NCBI GenBank assembly: GCA_009823505.1
Contig: VZQC01009936.1
Span: 1,761,630 to 1,825,629, forward strand
Length of the DNA stretch: 64,000 nucleotides
Reading direction: 5' to 3'
Source of the DNA: Rhizomys pruinosus
Taxonomy: Eukaryota > Chordata > Mammalia > Rodentia > Spalacidae
In this document: piece after piece, positions 57,313 through 64,000 of the stretch
How the letters are laid out: each line of letters begins with the position of its first letter
Position numbering within the stretch: position 1 is the first letter of the stretch
Made by a program: the position numbers and the translations under genes
Notes under the pieces: generated by a model
The model's input: only the letters and a program-made list of their open reading frames with translations
What the model was told of the DNA's origin: nothing
Database searches by the model: none

Positions 57313-57557
57313 AACAAGAAAATTCCATGATGACACAATTAATTGTATGCTACACCAAAAGATTTAGAAAAAGCAGTCGGTGGTGGTATATATCCTTCCA
57401 CACATATAGAAAGGAATTTTAAAAGCTTAGGAACACATTTAACTATGGAGGTAAAAGACTTGTACATTGAAAAATCACAAAATAAAATTTAAAATTTTAA
57501 AGAAAAGGCAGCTAAAAAGATATACCATATTCATGAAATAGAATTTTAATATTATTA

Positions 57558-57761
57558 TTATTTTATGTGTATGAGTGTCTGCATGCAGGTTTGTGCACCC
57601 GTGTCATGCAATGCCGCGGAGGTCAGAAGAGGGCATCAGATTCCCCTGGAACTGGAGTTAAAGACGGCTCTTAGCCGCCATGTGTGTGCTGGGAATTGAA
57701 CCCGGGTCCTCTGCAAGAGCAGTCAGTGCTCTTAACCACAGAGCCATCTCTCCAGCCCCAA
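57558..57761 (-). mobile_element. B2-related SINE with 16-base target duplication
   Basis: Full minus-strand copy flanked by AATTTTAATATTATTA at 57542-57557 and 57762-57777. CpGs are well kept, so it is probably young. Confidence 0.95.
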
Positions 57762-57921
57762 AATTTTAATATTATTAAGAAAAATTCTATTCAAAGTGAG
57801 TTCTGGATTTGATACATCCCCTTCCAAAATCTCAATAGACTTTTGCTATTGAACAAACAAGACATTTCATACTCAAGTTCATAAGGAATAATAATAATCT
57901 CTCAAGAGTCAAAGTCATTTT

Positions 57922-58067
57922 GCTGGTGAGATGGCTCAGTAGGTAAAGGTGCTTTACCATCTAACTAAATGGCCTGAGTTTGATGCCAAACAACATCCAT
58001 GCTCTGACATCCAGGTATATGCCATGGCATGTCCCTTCCCAACACAATACATGAATTAATATAATTT
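57922..58067 (+). mobile_element. Diverged B2-related SINE
   Basis: Runs from 'gctggtgagatggctcagtaggtaaagg' to 'caatacatgaattaat'. Confidence 0.7.
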
Positions 58068-58079
58068 AAAAGTTCTTCT

Positions 58080-58245
58080 GTGGCCAGGCATGGTGGCGCA
58101 CGCCTTTAATCCTAGCACTTGGGAGGCAGAGGCAGGCGGATCTTTGTGAGTTCAAGGCCAGCCTGGTCTACAGAGTGAGTTCCAGGACAGCTGGGGCTAC
58201 AGGGAGACCCTGTCTCAAAAATACCAAAAAATAAAAATAAAAAAT
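58080..58245 (+). mobile_element. B1 SINE with 12-base target duplication
   Basis: Complete B1 flanked by AAAAGTTCTTCT at 58068-58079 and 58246-58257. Confidence 0.95.
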
Positions 58246-58269
58246 AAAAGTTCTTCTAAAATAATCTTG

Positions 58270-58440
58270 AGGGGCTGGAGTGATTCCTCAGTGGTTTAGA
58301 GCACTGGCAGCTCTTGAGAAGGACTGAGTTTAAATCCCAGCACCCATGTGATAGCTTACAACTGTCTGACTCCAGTTCCAGGGAATCCAATGGCCCTTTC
58401 TGACATCCCTGTGCATTGTGCAACACAGGTACACTTTCAA
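58270..58440 (+). mobile_element. B2-related SINE
   Basis: Runs from 'ggggctggagtgattcctcagtgg' to 'caacacaggtacac'. Confidence 0.8.
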
Positions 58441-58492
58441 AGTGGGCAAAGGACTCAAAGAGATAAAGATAAAAATAATTGGTCAAATATTG

Positions 58493-58690
58493 GGGCTGGA
58501 GAGATGGCTCAGCCATTAAGGGCACCAACTGTTCTTGCACAGGACCTGAATTTGATTTCCAGCACCCATGTGGCTGCAAACAACTGACTGTGATTCTATT
58601 TCCAGCAGATCTGACACCCTCTTATGACCTCCATGGGCATTGCACAGTACCAGTGCAAAAAATACGCTTGTAAACATAAAACAATGCAAA
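58493..58690 (+). mobile_element. B2-related SINE
   Basis: Runs from 'ggggctggagagatggctcagcc' to 'gtaaacataaaacaatgc'. Confidence 0.85.
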
Positions 58691-59093
58691 AGGCGAAGCA
58701 GGTTCAGCATGTGTCAGAACAGCAAGCTAGAAAACAATGTTCTTTCATGGCCTGTGCTTCAGCTCCTGCTTCCAGGTTCCTGCCCTGAGTTCTTGCTTTG
58801 GGCTTCTTTAGTGGTGATCTGTGACCCTGGACATGTTAGCCACAAAAACATTTCCTTCCGAAGTTAGCATTGGTCAGAGTGTTTTGTCACAGCAATTGAG
58901 GGCAAACTACAGCACTATTTGAATATATTTAAGAGATATTATATTAAAACATTTGTTATTTTCTGTGTATGAATGTATTTTCCATATGGATTTAAGTGCA
59001 CTTGTCTCCTTCCATCCCCAAGGAGGTCAGAAGAGGGTGGTGGACGCCCTGGAATTGGTGTTACAGATGGTTATTAACCACCATGACTTTCAA

Positions 59094-59222
59094 GCCTTTT
59101 TTTTTTGGTCTTTTTGAGACAGGGTCTGTAGACCAGGCTGGCCTTCAACTCACAGAGATCTTCTGCCTGCTTCTGCCTCCTGAGTGCTAAGATTAAACAC
59201 ATGCACCACCATGCTCAGTGAC
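59094..59222 (-). mobile_element. B1 SINE with target duplication
   Basis: A shortened minus-strand B1 flanked by TGACTTTCAA on each side. Absent from the other duplicon copies. Confidence 0.85.
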
Positions 59223-59640
59223 TTTCAATTTTTATTTGACTCATTTAGCCAAATAACTGCCATCCATGGGACCTTCAGATTCAAACTCTCCATTGGACTA
59301 TGGAGGGGGTGGATATGTATGCACAACTGAAGACTTCTCTTGAGTCTGTCTGTAGGAAACAGATGAGCAGTGAGGGGCATCAACAGACTTCGTGTTTAAT
59401 CACTGAGACTTTGTAAGGAGCAATAACCTCTGACTGCTGCCCTGAACTGTGCACTATGTGTGGACACAAGTGCTAGAGAAGAAGGTGAAGGGGGCTGGGG
59501 GAGCTCATCTGGAGGAGCACTTGCCTAGCATGCACTTCCTACTAAGTAAACCAGACGTGGATAATTAAGCTCCCGAGAACATTCCCAGCTTACCTGTGCT
59601 ACACACTCTGCTTCTTTTAATTTTTAAAAAATATATTTCT

Positions 59641-59880
59641 GGGGCTGGAGAGATGACCTAGCGGTTAAGAGCGCCGACCGCTCTTGCAGAGGACCTGGGT
59701 TCGATCCCCAGCACCCACATGGCAGCCGAGAACCGTCTGAGACTCCAATTCCAGGAGAACTCCAGTTCCAAGGGAATCCGAGACCTTCTTCTGACCTCCG
59801 CGGCATTGCACGACACGAGTGCATGGACTTGCATGCAGACAGTACATTCATATACATACAGAAATAAATAAAATTAATTT
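59641..59880 (+). mobile_element. B2-related SINE, CpG-rich
   Basis: Full-length from 'ggggctggagagatgacctagcgg' to 'catacagaaataaataaaa'. Numerous CpGs ('gagcgccgaccgctc', 'ctccgcggc') suggest a recent insertion. Confidence 0.9.
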
Positions 59881-59995
59881 TTAAAAAAATTAAATATATA
59901 TATATTTTTCGACTTCAAGGTCAGCCTGCTCTACAAACTGAGTTCCAGGCCAGCTGGGGTGACAGGGAAACCCTGTCTCAAAAAAACAACTACAG

Positions 59996-60150
59996 CCTGG
60001 CATGGTGGCGCACGCCTTTAATCCTAGCACTTGAGAGGCAGAGGCAGATGGATCTTTGTGAGTTCAAAGCCAGCCTGGTCTACAGAGTGAGTTCTAGGAC
60101 AGCTGGGGCTACAGGGAGACCCTGTCTCAAAAATACCAAAAAAAAAATAC
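59996..60150 (+). mobile_element. B1 SINE
   Basis: Runs from 'gcctggcatggtggcgcacgcc' to 'gaccctgtctcaaaaatacc'. It follows a B1 3' fragment at 59905-59992. Confidence 0.9.
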
Positions 60151-60652
60151 AAAGACCCCCCCCAAATATATTTCTTTTTCTTTTATGTGTGACTTTTTCC
60201 TGAACTCATATAAGTGTACCACATGCATGCATTGTCTGGATAGTTGTTAGGTGTCATATGAAGACTTGGACCCCCAAGCTTGGTCTTCTGAACGAGTGGC
60301 TAGTGGTCTTACCCACTGACACATCCAGCCCCCAAAGAATCTTACAGTTAGTGAATTCTGTAAGTACAGGAAAGATGCCATCTATGTTAATTTTTATCCT
60401 AAAGCTCTTTTCTAAGGGAAGAAATATCTTCAGTTTGGTTTTCATTGCTGAGGATCCAAGCCAGGGCCTTGCACATGCTCCCCAAGCAATCCACCACTGA
60501 GCTCCACCCCAGCCCCCAACACCTGCAATTGTCACCTGACCAACTTGAAGCTATAGCCAGAAACATTCAAGGCAAAACACAAGTTCTGTGACCACATGTC
60601 CAAGATGGCCCCATGCTAAAGGAGCCACCATACCTCAAGCCTGATGGAGACT

Positions 60653-62154
60653 CCCCAACTTGTAGCACTCATTTCTACTAAAATGCTTGGGTTTTCTAAT
60701 AATAATGTATTAGTGTACACCATTAATTACTTCATGATCAAGCAAGTTATGATTAACACACATAATAGTGTTCATGGTCAGGATGCCATTACATGGTCTT
60801 CACTTACAACTGCCTCAAGCAAATGTAGAACCAGTATTGCACCCAAAGTGCTGCAACTCCAGAGTTTCAACAGCCATTGCACTAAAACTAGGGATATTGT
60901 ATAAAAATGACTATTCAGCCCATAAACTGACATAAAGGCTTATCATTTGCCTTATATGTTTATCTGGCATAGTTGTATCAAGTTCTATTCTTTCTGACAG
61001 AGTGACTTGAAATCTTCCACTGATTATTCATCTGCTAGTCGCACTGTGCTTGCCATTGTAACAATTTAAATTTGCACTTCCTGAAGCTACAGGAGCCACA
61101 GCTTTAATGATAGCATACGACCTAATCACATCAGTATGATTCTGCCTATATTATTAAAGTTAGGAGTGAATCCAGAGACCAATCATGGTTCTGGTCTAAG
61201 GATGGCAATTTTTTCTATCCTTTATCACAATGCTGAATCTTAGGCAGTCTTCCAAACTTGGCTCTGCCACTGAGTGAAGGATCTGCGACTTATCATTCTC
61301 TAGATCATTTTACATCCTATCAACAAATCTTTTTTGACTTTTAAAGGGGATTTTTAATAGACAAGAGGAAATTTCTCACTGTGATCTGAGGAAATATGAG
61401 AACATATCACCAAAACACAGTAATGCAAAGCCCAGTGACTTAGGATCAACAGTATAAATGCATGAACAAATATCAAATGTTACATTTAGAAACTTTTAAC
61501 AAATACATAAGCACAAAGCAGTCCATGTTAACATTGATCTCCTATGCTTAACCTGGATTTAGATACTGTGTTTTATATTTTACTGAAAGATTTTTTTCAA
61601 TGTTTTATTGATGCTTAAAATATGCACTATTATGTCTTACCAACATATTTGTGAAATTTAAAAGGTTGATATTAAAAGTAGTTCATTCTTTGAATATTCT
61701 AAAACTTACCAGTTTAGATTAACCTTTAAATGCTTAGGCCCCAAAAGGTATATAAATAGTCCCCAAGAACAAGTTTTAACACAAGATAATCTTGTTTATA
61801 ATTCTGACAGAACTATCTCTAACTTTCAGATGTTAAAACCCTAAATAAATATAAAAAGTATTTAGGATCAAATCATTTCTTATTACAAATAATATGTCAT
61901 GTCAATTTTCCACCCCAATTCTTGGACTTGTTCAGAACATTCACTCTTTGTATTGTTAAACAATGCATTTCTGTGGTAAAATCGACAAGGAATCCTACAG
62001 AAACAAACAAACCAAAGAAAAAGAAAAAAATCTGCAAATCAGAAGTTGACCAATTTTCCTTACATTTATACTCTTAAATTAACTGGCATATAATTTAACA
62101 CCTAAAAAGGCTGCAGCTAAATTATTTAATAATATTTATAGAATGTCACAACTT
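60653..62154. other. Anonymous AT-rich, apparently single-copy sequence
   Basis: The longest stretch in the window where I recognise no repeat. The best plus-strand frame is 60644-60904 (86 codons), not convincing. No TATA-ATG-donor arrangement or polyadenylation context stood out. Confidence 0.5.
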
Positions 62155-62258
62155 GGGGCTGGAGAGATGGCTTATTGGTTAAGAGCACTGACTGCTCTTG
62201 CAGAGACCCGGGTTTGATTCCCAGCACCCACATGGCAGAAAAGAACCGTATTAGGTGG
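62155..62258 (+). mobile_element. B2-related SINE, head part
   Basis: 'ggggctggagagatggcttattgg' to 'cacatggcagaaaagaaccg', joined directly to the next B1. Confidence 0.85.
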
Positions 62259-62418
62259 GGCATGGTGACCCATGCCTTAAATCCTAGAACTTGGGAGGCA
62301 GAGGCAGGTGGATCTCTATGAGTTCAAGGCCAGCCTGGTCTAGGTAGTGAGCCCCAGGCCAGCTAGTACTAAAAGGAGACCCTGTCTAGAAAAGACCAAA
62401 AAAAAAAAAAAAAAAATG
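62259..62418 (+). mobile_element. B1 SINE
   Basis: 'gtggggcatggtgacccatgcc' to 'gaccctgtctagaaaagacc' plus poly(A), followed by 'aatgtcat', similar to 'aatgtcac' before the B2. B2 and B1 may have entered as one unit or in succession. Confidence 0.85.
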
Positions 62419-62812
62419 TCATGTCTTTGGGTAGATATATTTCACACCATAATTTTTTAATTAAGAAATTACCTGATAGTTATAATCACAATTTATCATA
62501 AAGTAATTAGTAATTTAGTTGGCATAAGGATCAACAAACAGAATAATCTACTAAGTGCTCACTGTGCAGTTCTGTTGATAGTAACATTCAGACATGAGCC
62601 TGACAGGTATTTTCAGCTGCATTACATTTCCAAGTGTGCTTCTGAGTGACAGAAATAGGTCTACCACAGCAAGCTTTACTCGCTTCATTTTTTTAATGGT
62701 ACCTCAGTAATTTGGGACAGAGGTTGGGTTGTTAGCACCATACAGAGAATGTAAAAGTAGAAAATGACATTTAACACCAATGTTGGTCTTAATGACATTA
62801 GGGAATGTATTA
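62419..62812. other. Anonymous sequence
   Basis: Nothing recognised. Confidence 0.4.
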
Positions 62813-63302
62813 GTCGGGGTTCTCTAAAGAAACAGAAGCAACAGGATGAATATATATAACTATATACAATTTATTGATTTGCTCACGTGACGGAGCTCAA
62901 CAGTAGCGACGAACTGGAGAGGCCGGGAATCCAGGGAACTGCTCAGTCCGCAAGGCTGGATGTCTCAGGAGTCCCAGTCTAGTGCTGAAGGCCCGCAAGG
63001 ATTCCAGGAGATCTGCCAGTCTCAGTTTACACGCTGGGATCCGAAGGCTTGATCACAGCAGCAAGACAAACTCGCCAGATAGAGAGGGAGGCAAGCCGCA
63101 GGAAGAAGGAAAAAAAAGGGACAGTCTCCCGCTGCCGTGGCCTTTAAATACGCCTGCCGGCAGAAGGTACACCCACATTTGGGGTGGGCCATCGGGGTTG
63201 AGGGGTCCAATCAGAAGACCCTTATTCTCTATTATTTTGTTCCTATCCAGTCACAGTTGACCACCAGGATTACATCACAAGTCCCACCCTTGTCAACTTG
63301 CA
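62813..63302 (-). mobile_element. LTR, ERV-L-type (3' LTR of the edge remnant)
   Basis: On the minus strand it ends '...agagaaccccgactaataca', a common mammalian ERVL/MaLR-style terminus. A TATTTAAAG box (about 63144-63152) fits the U3 region. The start at about 63302 (TGCAAGTTGAC) is an estimate. CpG content is fairly high. Confidence 0.5.
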
Positions 63303-63651
63303 CACCAAAAAATAGCCTCTCTTATTTATGTTAAATCAATTGCAAACGAATGGCAGGGTCTAATTCCACCTAACTATGTTAAGAAGTATCTCATGTGTAA
63401 TCGACAAAGCATTATATTCTAGAGTAGGTGGTAAGTGTCCTTGAGGAAGAACTTAGTCCTTCCGTATCTCATACCCTAAATATGACAAACACTTAACATT
63501 ATCTATGTTGCACATTCAAGGGAAAAACAAAAAACACAAGTATCCACTTAAATTAATATAATATATATATACATACTAATATTATATATATATACATATA
63601 TAACCAAGACTTCTTAACCAAAATAGGGTGAAGGTTAATATCTCATTATAA
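63303..63651. other. Sequence between dUTPase remnant and LTR
   Basis: AT-rich, with ATATAT microsatellites at about 63558-63603. No envelope-like frame was seen, in keeping with ERV-L elements, which lack env. Confidence 0.4.
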
Positions 63652-64000
63652 TCCACGTTTCTGCAACTGTCCCATGGCCTCAGCTGATATTTATGATACC
63701 TTTCTTCTACTTCCCATTCTGTATTTCCTCCGCCATCAGCAAGCACACTCTGCAGGTCTTGGCTCTTTCCTGGAGGAGTGATCATCCTCATCCCTGAAAG
63801 GGTCTAGGGCCATTTATTGTCCTGTCTTGGTTTGGTTGTTGGAGTTTCCCATTGACTTATTCATGGACTATGGCTAGCACCAGAAGGCCCTACAGCATCT
63901 CCTGCCTTCCAGACATAATCTTCCTTGCCCCCATTGTGGAGGAAAAAGTCAATTTCCCCCTGGTAGTCTGGATCAATCACTCCTCCACTACTGTTATTCC
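63652..64000 (-). pseudogene. Endogenous retrovirus dUTPase remnant (ERV-L pol 3' end)
   Basis: Minus-strand translation shows the dUTPase motif 3 pattern ('DPDYQGEI') near 63970 and, in another phase at about 63700, 'GNTEWEVEE' and 'YQLRPWD'. In ERV-L elements the dUTPase lies at the end of pol, just before the 3' LTR, as here. At least one frameshift and a stop separate the pieces, and the rest of pol lies beyond the window. It is a fossil with no intact product. Confidence 0.65.

Larger units (their letters stand above)
58940..60652. repeat. Duplicon flank, copy 4, with SINE insertions
   Basis: Matches 3800-4850 and 9660-10640, and from 60336 matches 489-790 more closely. Insertions are a B1 (minus, 59094-59222, between repeats of TGACTTTCAA), a B2 (plus, 59641-59880), a B1 fragment (59905-59992), a B1 (plus, 59996-60150) and a B2-like piece (60180-60334). 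It ends at 60652, before any gene exon. Confidence 0.65.

Overview
The window is nuclear DNA of a muroid rodent. About thirty B1 copies, about twenty B2-related tRNA-derived SINEs, ID-type elements, several L1 copies and ERVK- and ERVL-type LTRs make up most of it. No bacterial-style gene organisation, rRNA or functional tRNA gene was seen. I could not fix the genus. Reading frames in the repeats are broken by frequent one-base indels, and there is one ambiguous base at 27951.

Left block (1-15.9 kb): tandemly duplicated DNA containing a small minus-strand gene that I assembled from four exons between 14.5 and 11.6 kb. It has a TATA box, a strong-context ATG, three in-phase splice junctions and a Myb/SANT-like (trihelix) domain followed by a proline-rich tail. 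An ERVK-type solo LTR sits in its last exon and would supply the final residues and stop codon. A truncated paralogue lies at 0.86-1.6 kb, a wrecked one at 5.1-6.07 kb, and a related 3' flank at 58.9-60.65 kb. L1 fragments lie between them, and the duplication breakpoints fall inside L1 ORF2. The promoter/first-exon segment is itself duplicated at 12.9-15.8 kb.

Middle block (16.6-44 kb): a large imperfect inverted repeat. The left arm (16.63-23.0 kb) reappears reversed as the right arm (36.0-44.0 kb). Each arm carries its own later SINE and poly(A)-element insertions. The roughly 13 kb spacer holds a 5' L1 portion (23.0-25.5), a CpG-rich block (25.5-27.0), an L1 ORF1 piece (27.0-27.8) meeting a long antisense L1 head-on (27.8-31.5), anonymous sequence, and a third copy of part of the arm (33.1-33.9).

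Right block (44-64 kb): SINE-rich DNA with one weak exon candidate, the longest L1 (47.84-53.69 kb, frameshifted), and a 2.3 kb poly(A)-ended module following it (53.7-55.98). Four copies of this module occur in the window with different 5' ends. Then come SINEs, the fourth duplicon copy, anonymous AT-rich sequence, and at the right edge a minus-strand ERV-L-like remnant (dUTPase region, then LTR).

The one plausible host protein-coding gene is the Myb/SANT-like gene. The rest is mobile-element sequence, duplications and unassigned DNA. Stretches of perfect identity between tandem copies alternate with indel-dense stretches, so part of the decay may be uneven sequence polishing rather than biology.
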